A stretch of 64,000 nucleotides of DNA from Pseudoalteromonas prydzensis. GTDB taxonomy: Bacteria; Pseudomonadota; Gammaproteobacteria; Enterobacterales; Alteromonadaceae. Positions 25,125 through 33,561 of the stretch are shown in pieces. The translations under genes and the position numbers were made by a program. Under the pieces are notes generated by a model. The model saw only the letters and a program-made list of their open reading frames with translations. It searched no databases and had not been told where the DNA came from. How positions within the stretch are numbered: position 1 is the stretch's first letter; every line of letters begins with the position of its first letter. The stretch lies in NCBI RefSeq assembly GCF_011050055.1, contig NZ_DRGM01000079.1, positions 37,423 through 101,422 of the forward strand. Reading direction: 5' to 3'.

Positions 25125-26021
25125 TTAGTAATCTAGTTCAGCCTGCATTACTTGATAGCGTAGCTCGCCAATGAATGTGCGAGCTGCGGGGCCAAGGCGA
25201 TCACCGTCTTTAAATAATAAGTGCATTTGCGTGTTGCGCTGACTGCCATGGCTGAGAATTAAAGGTTTTAACGTCCCTTGAGCTAGTTGCATTGTAATTG
25301 CGCTACTGGGCAGCCACGCAAAGCCAAGACCACGACTTATCATATCGATAGAAGTACGCATATGGCTTACTGTCCAACGTTGATCGGCACCGAGCCAGCC
25401 GCCATCTTGTTTGTTATGTGCTGCGGAGTCGCGTACTACGATTTGTCTATGTGACTTTAAATCTTCTAATGTAATCGGGCGGCTAAGTGAATGAAGCGCA
25501 TGGTTTGGGTGTGCAACGGCAATAAACTCAATATTACAAAGCTCTTCACTAAAGCCACTTTTGCCAGCAAACGGAGAAATTGCAATATCGACATGGGTGT
25601 TGTCGAGTAGCTCGTTAGCCCCAGCTAAAATAGACTCTAGCAGTTCGATACGTAGCAGCGGATACTGTGATGATGTGCTATTTAATACGCTGTATAGCAG
25701 TGATTGCGGAAAAGCTTCATCTACAGCTATGCGTAATTGACTTTCGATGCCTTCCCCCAAAGTTTGTCCTACCGCTTCTATTTTTGCCGCTTCATCTAAG
25801 AGGTAATTGGCTCGGCGCAGCATCATTTCGCCAGCTTCGGTGATCACCGTTTTACGCCCTGCAATGGTAAATAGTTTAATCCCTAACGCGGCTTCAATTT
25901 TTCCCACCGAATTATGAATACTTGATTGGCTTTTATGAATTTTTTGCGCAGCTTGATTAAAGCCACCATGCTCTACAACAGCCCTAAACATACGCCATTG
26001 TTCTAAAGTAATTCTAAGCAT
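25125..26021 (-). CDS. LysR-family transcriptional regulator
   Basis: 298 residues. The N-terminal winged HTH is ITLEQWRMFRAVVEHGGFNQAAQKIHKSQSSIHNSVGKIEAALGIKLF (in pieces), followed by the linker helix. A two-lobed effector domain follows (SQLRIAVDEAFPQSLL, VDIAISPFAGKSG, GLGFAWLPSSAI). It overlaps the end of the Kef-type antiporter gene by 8 bp, so it is probably made from the same transcript, although LysR genes are more often divergent from their targets. The neighbours suggest regulation of the antiporter/pirin/DoxX set. Confidence 0.92.
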   Translation of the reverse strand: MLRITLEQWRMFRAVVEHGGFNQAAQKIHKSQSSIHNSVGKIEAALGIKLFTIAGRKTVITEAGEMMLRRANYLLDEAAKIEAVGQTLGEGIESQLRIAVDEAFPQSLLYSVLNSTSSQYPLLRIELLESILAGANELLDNTHVDIAISPFAGKSGFSEELCNIEFIAVAHPNHALHSLSRPITLEDLKSHRQIVVRDSAAHNKQDGGWLGADQRWTVSHMRTSIDMISRGLGFAWLPSSAITMQLAQGTLKPLILSHGSQRNTQMHLLFKDGDRLGPAARTFIGELRYQVMQAELDY

Positions 26022-27867
26022 CTTTATTGTGGTCCTCGCAATCGCCTTGATCGCATGTATTTAATGATTCGCGTGCCTGTTTATCTTGGGTGAGTACTTG
26101 TTTTAAATCTTCTGTACGTTGACGCACAGCCACGCCATAACTGTGATCGTCGCCCCACAGTTTCGCCAGTTGTAGCACTGAGGCTCGGTCATGCTCTCTA
26201 AATAAGTGCCCTGCACGTTGTGCATCTTGGGTTGAATTACCGAGTAATTCCAGGGTTTCAACGGCTAGATTGATGGCCGAATCGACAGTTTCACGGTTAA
26301 AGGCATTGACTTCTAATTGCAATAACTGATAGGCATGACGGCGGTCGATTGCGCGCGCCACAATTTTTAACTGCGGAAAGTGTTTGTGAGCCAGTTTCAC
26401 TATTTCGAGAGTTTTGTCGGCATTATCAATAGCAATGACCAGTAATTGTGCAGTATCAGCTCCCGCCGCTTCGAGTAACTCTTTGCGCGCGGCATCACCA
26501 TAATGCACTGTGTTACCAAAGCGGCGCAGTAAATCAATTTGACTCGGACTGTGATCGAGCACGCTGATATCATAACCTTGGGTACTCAATAAGCGTCCTA
26601 TAATTTGCCCAAAGCGACCGTAGCCGGCGATGATCACATGTTTTGCTGGGCTGATCTGCTCAGGCTGATCAAAATCTGGTTTGGTTGTTGTGTTGCTACG
26701 TTTTTGTAGGATGTCGTAAAGCATTAATAGTAATGGCGCGATCAACATGGAAATAGCCACCACCAAAGTGGTTAAACTGCTTTGTTCAGGGGTTAGTATC
26801 TGTAAGCTGTTGGTCATGGTGAGTAAGACAAAAGCAAACTCACCACCTTGTGCTAGGGCTAAAGTGAACAACAGTTGCTGGGTATGATGAATTTTAAAAA
26901 TCCGTGCTAAGGCATAGAGCACGGCTGCTTTTACTAATATCAGTGTAACAACGAGCAATGCCACTATAGCAAATTGGTTAAATAACAAGGCAAAATCAAT
27001 CGAGGCGCCCACTGCCACAAAAAATAAGCCAAGTAACAAGCCTTTAAATGGCTCTATATCGGCTTCCAGTTCGTGGCGAAATTCACTTTCAGCCAAGACT
27101 ACACCGGCTAAAAAAGTCCCCAGCGCCGGAGATAAGCCGACACTTTGCATGATCAGTGCAATCGCAACCACTAAAAATAACGCAAACACAGTGAATATCT
27201 CACGCATGCGCGTTTCAGCAATGTATCTAAATAACGGCGCAGAAATATATTTACCAGCGAGTATGATGGCTGCGATCACCGTAACGGATGCGGTAACTTG
27301 GCCCCACACTGGCCAATCGGCTGTGAGTGAGTGACTCATGCTGGTGGCGTTTAATGGTGGCTCAAACGCAAGCAGTGGCAGTAACGCTAAAATGGGAATA
27401 ACCGCAATATCTTGGAATAACAACACCGAAAATGCGTTTTGTCCGGCTTCATTCTTTAGCCAGCCTTTCTCTTCAAGGCTTTGCAATACAATGGCGGTTG
27501 ATGAAAGTGCCAGCATTAAACCAATTGCTAGGGCGCTTTGCCAGTGCATGGCGAGCAGCCAATAACAAATAGCAAAGATCACCGTGGCGGTGAGGGTCAC
27601 TTGCAGACCACCGAGTCCCAAAATTGAATGGCGTAACTTCCAAAGCCTAGCGGGTTGTAGTTCTAACCCCACTAAAAACAGCATCATCACTACACCAAAC
27701 TCAGCAAAGTGCATTACTGAGGTTTGATCGCCTACTAAACCCAGTATAAATGGGCCGATTAGTATTCCTGCTAACAAATAGCCAAGTACAGAGCCTAAGC
27801 CAAGGCGTTTGGCAATAGGCACGGCAACAATGGCTGCGGCTAAATAAATTAATGCGATCTCTAACAT
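26014..27867 (-). CDS. Kef-type cation:proton antiporter with RCK domain
   Basis: 617 residues. About 12 membrane helices form a CPA2 antiporter domain (residues 1-380), with GSVLGYLLAGILIGPF, the LFLVGLELQP motif and SSTAIVLQSLEEKG. Next comes a cytosolic TrkA-N/RCK domain starting HVIIAGYGRFGQIIGRLLSTQGYDISVLDHSPSQIDLLRRFGNTVHYGDA (in pieces), a Rossmann nucleotide-binding fold. This is the layout of KefB/KefC, glutathione-gated K+ efflux systems that acidify the cytoplasm during electrophile stress. No KefF/KefG ancillary gene is adjacent. A LysR gene overlaps its end; pirin and DoxX lie upstream on the same strand. Confidence 0.92.
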   Translation of the reverse strand: MLEIALIYLAAAIVAVPIAKRLGLGSVLGYLLAGILIGPFILGLVGDQTSVMHFAEFGVVMMLFLVGLELQPARLWKLRHSILGLGGLQVTLTATVIFAICYWLLAMHWQSALAIGLMLALSSTAIVLQSLEEKGWLKNEAGQNAFSVLLFQDIAVIPILALLPLLAFEPPLNATSMSHSLTADWPVWGQVTASVTVIAAIILAGKYISAPLFRYIAETRMREIFTVFALFLVVAIALIMQSVGLSPALGTFLAGVVLAESEFRHELEADIEPFKGLLLGLFFVAVGASIDFALLFNQFAIVALLVVTLILVKAAVLYALARIFKIHHTQQLLFTLALAQGGEFAFVLLTMTNSLQILTPEQSSLTTLVVAISMLIAPLLLMLYDILQKRSNTTTKPDFDQPEQISPAKHVIIAGYGRFGQIIGRLLSTQGYDISVLDHSPSQIDLLRRFGNTVHYGDAARKELLEAAGADTAQLLVIAIDNADKTLEIVKLAHKHFPQLKIVARAIDRRHAYQLLQLEVNAFNRETVDSAINLAVETLELLGNSTQDAQRAGHLFREHDRASVLQLAKLWGDDHSYGVAVRQRTEDLKQVLTQDKQARESLNTCDQGDCEDHNKDA

Positions 27868-27919
27868 GCTGGTCCTTTGCTAATACTGGCTAACTTATTA
27901 TGCCTTAAAATACTGTTTA

Positions 27920-28771
27920 CTATAGCGGAATAAATTCTTTATCGTCACCAGGGATTTTTGGGAAACGTTGTGTTTGCCAGTCTTGTTTTGCCTGCTCTAA
28001 ACGTTCTTTGCTGTAAGCAACAAAGTTCCAATGCAAGTAAGGGACTTTAGTGAATTTGTCGCCACCGAGCAAAATAAAACGTGCGTCTGTAGCAAAGTGA
28101 ATATCAGTATCTTGGCTGTCAAATAAAATAAAGTCACCGGCTTGGTAATCTTGTTGGCCCACAGTAACGCTGCCGTAAATTATATATAATGCGGTTTCTT
28201 GTTGTGGGTTGGGTGACTTTATTTGGCTATTGGCACTGCCTACCACATCAATATAAAACATTGGTGAATAGGTTTTTACTGGCGAACTTAGGCCGTACGC
28301 TTCGCCAACAACTAACCGCATCATAATACCTTCATGAATAATATGCGGTAGTTGCTGTTTTTTCAGATGACTAAATGAAGGCTCAATTTCGGTCATATTC
28401 TCTGGTAGCGCGACCCAACATTGTAAGCCATCGATATGATGTGGATTCGCTCTCACTTCAAAGCTTTCTCGTTCTGAGTGGACAATGCCTTTACCTGCGG
28501 TCATCCAGTTCACATCACCTGGATGGATTTCTAAATTATTACCTAACGAGTCGCGATGTAAAATACTGCCACGAAACAAATAGGTGAGTGTTGATAAGCC
28601 TATGTGCGGATGGGGTCTAACATTGATCCCTTGGCCAATCGGGAAGTCATTTGGCCCCATATGATCAAAAAATATAAATGGGCCAACCATTTTCTTATCA
28701 AAATGTGGCAGTACGCGCTTTACATCTAAGCCACCAATATCATGGGTGGTAGGGTTGAGAACCTTAGCCAT
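27920..28771 (-). CDS. Pirin family protein
   Basis: 283 residues from the ATG at 28771 (MAKVLNPTTHDIGG), preceded by AAGGGAT; an in-frame ATG eight codons upstream lacks a ribosome site. Two cupins are present. The N-terminal one has the pirin signature FIFFDHMGPNDF, RPHPHIGLSTLTYLFRGSILHRDSLG and GDVNWMTAGKGIVHSE, with metal-binding His and Glu residues. It is closer to classical pirin than the 229-residue protein at 24.3 kb. Its place between DoxX and a Kef-type antiporter suggests an oxidative or electrophile stress role; this is inference. Confidence 0.93.
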   Translation of the reverse strand: MAKVLNPTTHDIGGLDVKRVLPHFDKKMVGPFIFFDHMGPNDFPIGQGINVRPHPHIGLSTLTYLFRGSILHRDSLGNNLEIHPGDVNWMTAGKGIVHSERESFEVRANPHHIDGLQCWVALPENMTEIEPSFSHLKKQQLPHIIHEGIMMRLVVGEAYGLSSPVKTYSPMFYIDVVGSANSQIKSPNPQQETALYIIYGSVTVGQQDYQAGDFILFDSQDTDIHFATDARFILLGGDKFTKVPYLHWNFVAYSKERLEQAKQDWQTQRFPKIPGDDKEFIPL

Positions 28772-28847
28772 TATTTTATCCCTTATGTTGAGCAAAAATC
28801 AGAGCACAGCGTATTATTGCACTGTGCTGTTAAACTGTGGCAGTTGA

Positions 28848-29267
28848 TTACTTACGATTTAACAATAGATGATCAATGCTGAACTTTCCTGCGCCGTGAC
28901 TTGCTAGCGCTAAAAAGCCGCCGGCCATAGCGATATTTTTATAAAACATTAAAAACTGCATTTGATCATCAAGTTGCAAGTGGAATAACAAGGCACTAAC
29001 AACACTAAAAGCAGCAAATGCAATGGCTGTTAATTGCGTTAATAAACCCAGTACAATTAATAAACCACCAATTAGCTCAAACGCGATAACCAGTGGTAGC
29101 AAAAATTCAGGTAAGCCTGCGGATGCCATATACTGCGCCGTGGCATCAAAATATTGTATTTTGCTAAAACTCGTTAAGATAAATAAAGTTGCCAAACCCA
29201 CACGGGCTAATAAGCTGCTAACATTAGTGAGTGCTGGATTTTTTGAAATAAGCGTTAAAATATTCAT
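28848..29267 (-). CDS. DoxX family membrane protein
   Basis: 139 residues with four hydrophobic helices. DoxX-type motifs: LLARVGLATLFILTSFSKIQYFDATAQYMASAGLPEFLLPLVIAFELIGGLLIVLG (in pieces), then a conserved MFYKNIAMAGGFLALASHG before the end. The family includes small inner-membrane proteins linked to oxidative stress and thiol handling, often beside pirins, as here. It is 76 bp upstream of the pirin gene on the same strand and probably heads that transcript. Confidence 0.9.
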   Translation of the reverse strand: MNILTLISKNPALTNVSSLLARVGLATLFILTSFSKIQYFDATAQYMASAGLPEFLLPLVIAFELIGGLLIVLGLLTQLTAIAFAAFSVVSALLFHLQLDDQMQFLMFYKNIAMAGGFLALASHGAGKFSIDHLLLNRK

Positions 29268-29404
29268 ACTATAAATTCCTGTTGTTGATTAACTATGCAG
29301 TGTTGCTGCGATGAATTAAGTTTATGTTCATTTCTATTGAGTTAAAAGTCGTTAATTTAGCGTTTATCATTCCTTTTAAGCGAATTTAAATGTAGGAGAA
29401 TAAA

Positions 29405-29923
29405 ATGAAGAAGTGGCTTGGTATTGGTTTATTATTTTTTTTAAGCGCCTGTACTGATGTACAGCAGTTAGTCACTCATGATAATGCCAAACAACAATCA
29501 TGGTTGTTGGTTGATAGTTTTGCGGGCAAAGGGTTTATTGATTATGAAATTTCGTTAGCTGCCACAGAGCGACTATCTGTTGAATTAAGCTCTGCGGATT
29601 TAGGTGATTATTTTAACGTTATTGCTAAAGCTGGCTCTAAGCCTGTGTACACCAGCTCTACCCATGGCAATAAAATGAGCCAAGTAATAGCAGCCTCAGG
29701 TGATTACATTATACGTGTTTACTCAAGTACACAGCCATCAGAGCAAAGTGAGAGCGCCGATTTCACCCTACAGGTACAAATTGGTGAACAGCCTAAAGTG
29801 GTGAAAAAGCGCATGCACCCAAGCTGGGATGCAGATGGCGATGGTATTAATGACTGTGAAAAGGACGGCAGTTGTGACCACACGATTGATTACACCCAAC
29901 CAAAACCAAAAACGGCCAATTAA
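29405..29923 (+). CDS. Lipoprotein with Ca-binding-like acidic tail
   Basis: 172 residues with a lipobox (LSAC, Cys16), so an envelope lipoprotein. The body (about 25-135) is beta-rich and resembles bacterial pre-peptidase C-terminal/jelly-roll type domains (FIDYEISLAATERLSVELSS, GDYIIRVYSS). The C-terminus holds DADGDGINDCEKDGSCDH, a thrombospondin-3/EF-hand-like calcium loop with a cysteine pair. The function is not known. It has a good AGGAG ribosome site, stands alone, and ends in a bidirectional terminator shared with the DUF4097 lipoprotein gene. Confidence 0.8.
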   Translation: MKKWLGIGLLFFLSACTDVQQLVTHDNAKQQSWLLVDSFAGKGFIDYEISLAATERLSVELSSADLGDYFNVIAKAGSKPVYTSSTHGNKMSQVIAASGDYIIRVYSSTQPSEQSESADFTLQVQIGEQPKVVKKRMHPSWDADGDGINDCEKDGSCDHTIDYTQPKPKTAN

Positions 29924-29935
29924 TTGACCGTTTTT
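29908..29935. terminator. Bidirectional terminator overlapping a stop codon
   Basis: AAAAACGG, an internally paired AT-rich centre (CAATTAATTG), then CCGTTTTT. The stem includes the stop codon of the plus-strand lipoprotein gene and has A/T tracts on both sides, so it can serve both convergent genes. Confidence 0.65.
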
Positions 29936-29961
29936 ACATTAAACTGCAGCAGTTACTCTGG

Positions 29962-30852
29962 TTAGTCTAGCTTTACTGGGCCATTGATATTATCGATGCT
30001 CAAATCACCTGAGCCAGCGTCAATAATGGTTAAGCCCTTAGCATGATTAACGCGGATACTGCCTGAGCCATCCTCAATGGTAACCAAGCCATTGATGTGC
30101 TCTGCGAAAATATCACCAGAGCCATCTTCAATCGTTAAGTAACTACCTAGCTGTTTAGCAGAGATACTGCCTGAGTTATCGTCTATATCGACACTGCCGG
30201 TGATATTGGTAAGGGTTATGTCACCCGAATCATCTTCAATAATTATATTGCCAGCAACGTTATCTACCGTAATGCTGCCAGAATCATCGCTGATTTTGAG
30301 ATTGCCGGTGATGTTTTGTATATCAATGTCACCTGAATCATCATCAATAGTGACATGATGACCTTGATCTATACGAATGCTCCCTGAGTCGTCATCGATA
30401 TTGATATTACCTAGTACACCAGCGATATTTATATCGCCAGAGTCATCGTCAATCTCAAGGCTAAATGAGCTTGGCACGGTGACAATTAAATCGATACTCG
30501 GTGAGCTGCCTTGGTATACCACCATTCCTGACGGGCTGTAACTTTTAGCTATGAGCACGGCTTTGCCGCCTTTTTGTTCAAGAGTTAGCGTATAAGGGTC
30601 ATCACTTTTAGCCGTGTAAATAGTGGCATCTACAGTGATTTCAGTCGCAGTGTGTGAGCCAATGACTTGAACCGAGCCGGCTTCACTTTCAATATCGAGT
30701 TGCTGTAACTGTGCGGCAGATAAAGAGCGTTGCTGCTGTTGTTGTATGTTGGCACTTGCAGTTGAAATATGCACTATGCAGCCACTTAACAATAGTAAAC
30801 CGGTGGCGATAGGCAGTGCTTTAGTTAATAAAGAAAGAGGTTTGTTAGTCAT
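29962..30852 (-). CDS. DUF4097-type beta-solenoid lipoprotein
   Basis: 296 residues with a lipobox (LLSGC, Cys25). Residues 130-296 are a very regular solenoid: an SG dipeptide recurs at residues 138, 156, 173, 191, 209, 227, 245, 263 and 281, a period of 18 with a single 17. The turns alternate strictly between D-D-S-G-D-I and D-D-S-G-S-I types, giving an acidic ladder on one edge. This is a DUF4097 (putative adhesin/bactofilin-like) right-handed beta fold. It is anchored in the envelope; a structural, adhesive or Ca-binding role is possible, but none is proven. It is convergent with the 172-residue lipoprotein. Confidence 0.85.
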   Translation of the reverse strand: MTNKPLSLLTKALPIATGLLLLSGCIVHISTASANIQQQQQRSLSAAQLQQLDIESEAGSVQVIGSHTATEITVDATIYTAKSDDPYTLTLEQKGGKAVLIAKSYSPSGMVVYQGSSPSIDLIVTVPSSFSLEIDDDSGDINIAGVLGNINIDDDSGSIRIDQGHHVTIDDDSGDIDIQNITGNLKISDDSGSITVDNVAGNIIIEDDSGDITLTNITGSVDIDDNSGSISAKQLGSYLTIEDGSGDIFAEHINGLVTIEDGSGSIRVNHAKGLTIIDAGSGDLSIDNINGPVKLD

Positions 30853-31049
30853 TATTTGAGTACTCGTTTTTAGTTAGACATTCCATATAAGCTAGTAATA
30901 GCAAAAACGAAGCCAAAAATTAAGTGTTTGTTTTATAGTTGTTTTTATTATGAAGGTAAAATTGGCTGACTATAAAATAGTGTATAGTGCTAATTAGTAG
31001 TGAAACTGAAAAGTGGTTAGCAGGCGCTAACCACTCGGTTATAAGTTAA

Positions 31050-31892
31050 TTACTCAGGTGCCACATCTAAGGTGGTAAATAACGAATAACGTACGCTATC
31101 GATACCTTTTTCAGTTGCATCTTCGCTCACACTTGCTTCAATCAGGTATAAACCTGGATGTTGCCATGTGTTAGTGAAAAAACCGTCTTTATCTGTGGTT
31201 ACTTTAACTTCGCCACGCTCGTTACGATAACGTGTATCACCTTTTAAAATGGCAAGCTCGATGTTTGCAGCAGGTTTGCCATCTTTTAATAATTGAAAAC
31301 GCGCTTCTTCACCAACAAATAAATCATTAGGGTGAGTTGGACCGCTGATCTCTAAGCCTTGACCAAGTAGCGCTGGTTTTGAAGTACCGTTACGACTTAC
31401 AAAGGTGTCTACAGTGGCAATCGATTTTGTGGTTTTAATATCGGTTGCGCCAGCTGGGATATCTTTACTGTCTTTAGGGCCAAATACACGGCCACGTTCG
31501 CCTTTGGCATCTTTATAAAAAGTCATTAGGCGTGGCTCTTGGCTCATCGTAATATGATAAGTACCTTCTCCAGCTAGTTTGACTGCCGCTGAATTTTTAC
31601 GTTGTAGGTAATAAGCACGAATTTTGTCGCTGACTGGCTTGCCATCAGGGCCAATAGCCATAATCAGATTATCATCATATTCCGCGCCTTTTTGCTCTGG
31701 GCGGTATGCTTTGTCTGGCGCAAAAATTTCATTAGAAATACTGGCATCGATCATCACATAATGGGCTTTGTCACCAGAAAGAGAGGTGTGCGAAGGCACT
31801 AACCAGCGCGCGTGCGCATTGGCATAGCTAGACGCAAGAGCGGTAAAAGTAACTGCGCCAATCAGCGCGCTTTTAAGTAAATTGATTTTCAT
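31050..31892 (-). CDS. DUF4198 family periplasmic protein
   Basis: 280 residues with a signal peptide (cut near YANA). The mature N-terminus HARWLVPSHTSLSG begins with a histidine, and DUF4198 features follow (RAYYLQRKNSAAVKL, GTYHITMSQEPRLMTFYKDAKG, and a carboxypeptidase-regulatory-like C-terminal domain with KGDTRYRNERGEVKVTTDKDGFFTNTW). The family is periplasmic and often encoded beside metal uptake genes (CbiK/NikM-like). It is the last gene of a PepSY-DUF2271-DUF4198 run, a set often found with TonB-dependent uptake of iron or haem-like compounds. Confidence 0.9.
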   Translation of the reverse strand: MKINLLKSALIGAVTFTALASSYANAHARWLVPSHTSLSGDKAHYVMIDASISNEIFAPDKAYRPEQKGAEYDDNLIMAIGPDGKPVSDKIRAYYLQRKNSAAVKLAGEGTYHITMSQEPRLMTFYKDAKGERGRVFGPKDSKDIPAGATDIKTTKSIATVDTFVSRNGTSKPALLGQGLEISGPTHPNDLFVGEEARFQLLKDGKPAANIELAILKGDTRYRNERGEVKVTTDKDGFFTNTWQHPGLYLIEASVSEDATEKGIDSVRYSLFTTLDVAPE

Positions 31893-31954
31893 AATCTTTC
31901 CTTATTTGAATAATAGTTAAGCGTTTGTTTTATTTAACTTGCTGCGTCTGCTTG

Positions 31955-32458
31955 TTATTTGCTTACGATAGTGACAAAGCTTTGTGAAAACTCGTTTGTG
32001 CCATCAATGGTGATTTTGCCATCTTTGCTTAAATCGAGTTCTACACGGGTGTAATCTCGACCACCTTCTTCACGTACCACTTCTAAATTAAGTAAATATT
32101 TGCCCGCAGTAACGGCTTTGCCTGCTAAGTCAGTGCCATTCCAGTTAATGGTGTAAGTACCTGGGCGCTTTGTTGCACCGGTAACACCGTCAAAGTTAGC
32201 GTCACTTTTGCCGGCTTTACGCCACCACTGGCGTAAGTCTTTAAACCACTCTGCTTTTTCAACCCATAATGCCACTGTGGTGACGTGTTTGCGCTCTGGG
32301 GTTTCTAGCCACACTGCTACATAAGGGCGGTGATAAGGTTGCACGTCTAGATCTGGTAGGGTAAGTTCAATTTCAAGCTCTGCGGCATCTGCGTTAGGTT
32401 GAAATAAAGCCGCTGTAAATAAAACAACAGCGCCAATTAAGGTATTAAGTTTTAGCAT
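31955..32458 (-). CDS. DUF2271 domain periplasmic protein
   Basis: 167 residues from the ATG at 32458 (MLKLNTLIGAVVLFTAALFQ, a signal peptide); the longer open frame upstream is inside the PepSY gene. The mature protein holds the DUF2271 pattern: ELEIELTLPDLDVQPYHRPYVAVWLE, VTTVALWVEKAEWFKDLRQWWR, GVTGATKRPGTYTINWNGTD and NLEVVREEGGRDYTRVELDL. The PepSY gene stop and this start share TAATG, with GGAG upstream, so they are translationally coupled. It is thought to work with the PepSY membrane protein and DUF4198 partner in envelope metal or electron handling; the role is unproven. Confidence 0.9.
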   Translation of the reverse strand: MLKLNTLIGAVVLFTAALFQPNADAAELEIELTLPDLDVQPYHRPYVAVWLETPERKHVTTVALWVEKAEWFKDLRQWWRKAGKSDANFDGVTGATKRPGTYTINWNGTDLAGKAVTAGKYLLNLEVVREEGGRDYTRVELDLSKDGKITIDGTNEFSQSFVTIVSK

Positions 32459-33111
32459 TAAGACACTCCTTTTAGTTGCGGAACCCAGCATAAATAGATG
32501 ACTGCCGGTGTCGCGACCCCAAGCACTGTTAGCCATATTCCTACTAGGCGTTTTTTTCTATTTTGAAATAAAATAATCATTCCGGTGATAGCAAACAAAA
32601 TCATTAACATGGCTGATATATCAATCACCCAACTCCATGCTTCGCCGCTATGACGACCCTTATGTAAATCGCCAATTAAGCTTAAAAAACCGCCAGTTTG
32701 ATATTCGAGGTTTAATTCACCGCTGATGAAATCAAGTTCAGCAAACGCAAAGCCTGCTGGCAGTGGGTAGTCGAGCATCACCAATGCGTCCTGTTTTTCC
32801 CATTCAATACTTTTGACTTTGTTTAAGCCGTGTTCAGTTGCTAGGTAAGCTTCTATTTGCGGATATAAAGAGGGTAGCGTGGCTAGGTTTTTTTTAGCTT
32901 GTGCTATTAGTTCTGCTGGCAGTTGTGCGGTTAGTTGGCCATCACTTTTATCGCCTTCAAGCCAATCAACATGGTTAAGAACAATGCCGCTAACACAAAA
33001 TAGGATCAGTAAAAACAGCAATGCTGTTGATAGGTAAATATGTAACGCACGGCTGGTGCTATATAAAGTTCGTTTATTTATTAACGGCATAAATAATATA
33101 GTTGTTTGCAA
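32458..33111 (-). CDS. PepSY-associated membrane protein
   Basis: 217 residues. A first membrane helix (LHIYLSTALLFLLILFCVSGIVL) starts with the PepSY_TM motif R-x-L-H. A periplasmic domain of about 120 residues (EWEKQDALVMLDYPLP) follows, then LHKGRHSGEAWSWVIDISAMLMILFAITGMIIL and a last helix. His residues in helix 1 and LHKGRH could bind haem or metal, as suggested for ferric-reductase-like PepSY proteins. ATG at 33090 (MPLINKRT) is an alternative start. It heads the operon with DUF2271 and DUF4198; a Fur-box-like site lies just upstream. Confidence 0.88.
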   Translation of the reverse strand: MQTTILFMPLINKRTLYSTSRALHIYLSTALLFLLILFCVSGIVLNHVDWLEGDKSDGQLTAQLPAELIAQAKKNLATLPSLYPQIEAYLATEHGLNKVKSIEWEKQDALVMLDYPLPAGFAFAELDFISGELNLEYQTGGFLSLIGDLHKGRHSGEAWSWVIDISAMLMILFAITGMIILFQNRKKRLVGIWLTVLGVATPAVIYLCWVPQLKGVS

Positions 33112-33123
33112 TAATTGTTACAT

Positions 33124-33142
33124 GGTAATCATTTGCATTAAC
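33124..33142 (-). promoter_or_regulatory. Fur-box-like site upstream of PepSY operon
   Basis: GGTAATCATTTGCATTAAC matches the 19-bp Fur consensus GATAATGATAATCATTATC at 13 positions and lies 13-31 bp before the PepSY start. Iron repression of this operon would fit the usual company of PepSY/DUF2271 genes. The assignment is by eye only. Confidence 0.4.
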
Positions 33143-33171
33143 TATAACAACTTTATTTACGAACTTTACAT

Positions 33172-33561
33172 TTATATGGGTTTTGAGGGGCGAGAGAGTA
33201 AATAAATCATCACCGCTATTTCTATGCTGGCAACTAGCACTAAAACCCACCAAGCTGGTGAAGAGAGCAGCAATACAATAAAGCCAAGTGACATACCAAC
33301 ACCCGCAAACCATTTAGCTCTTACAGGTACTACTTTGTATTTTTGCCAATGGCGTAAGGTTGCGCCATAACGAGGGTGATTAAGTAACCAAGCCGCGAGT
33401 TTTGGCGATGAGCGAGTAAAGCACGCTAATGCCAAAATGAAAAAAATAGTGGTGGGCATTACCGGTAACACAATACCAATAATTCCCAGCCCAACGAGAG
33501 TTAAGCCGAGTAGTTGATAGCCAATATTTTTATAGGTAGCAAAAATTACCTTTAAATTCAT
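33172..33561 (-). CDS. DUF454 (YbaN-like) inner-membrane protein
   Basis: 129 residues with four hydrophobic segments. DUF454 hallmarks: YQLLGLTLVGLGIIGIVLPVMPTTIFFILALACFTRSSPKLAAWLLNHPRYG (in pieces), then W-x-K-Y-K-V-V-P-VRAKW. It is a conserved small inner-membrane family of unknown function, related to E. coli YbaN. It lies 60 bp upstream of the PepSY gene on the same strand, but the Fur-like site sits between them, so it is probably transcribed separately. Confidence 0.92.
   Translation of the reverse strand: MNLKVIFATYKNIGYQLLGLTLVGLGIIGIVLPVMPTTIFFILALACFTRSSPKLAAWLLNHPRYGATLRHWQKYKVVPVRAKWFAGVGMSLGFIVLLLSSPAWWVLVLVASIEIAVMIYLLSRPSKPI

Noticed and set aside
30000..30470. Tandem DNA repeat
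   Set aside because: The repetition is at protein level, from the 18-residue solenoid turns; DNA copies differ at many positions.
31955..32536. Longer DUF2271 start upstream of 32458
   Set aside because: The extra residues overlap the PepSY gene and hide the signal peptide; the TAATG junction with GGAG supports 32458.
33074..33313. 79-aa minus-strand open frame
   Set aside because: Overlaps DUF454 and the PepSY leader in another frame, with no recognisable sequence.
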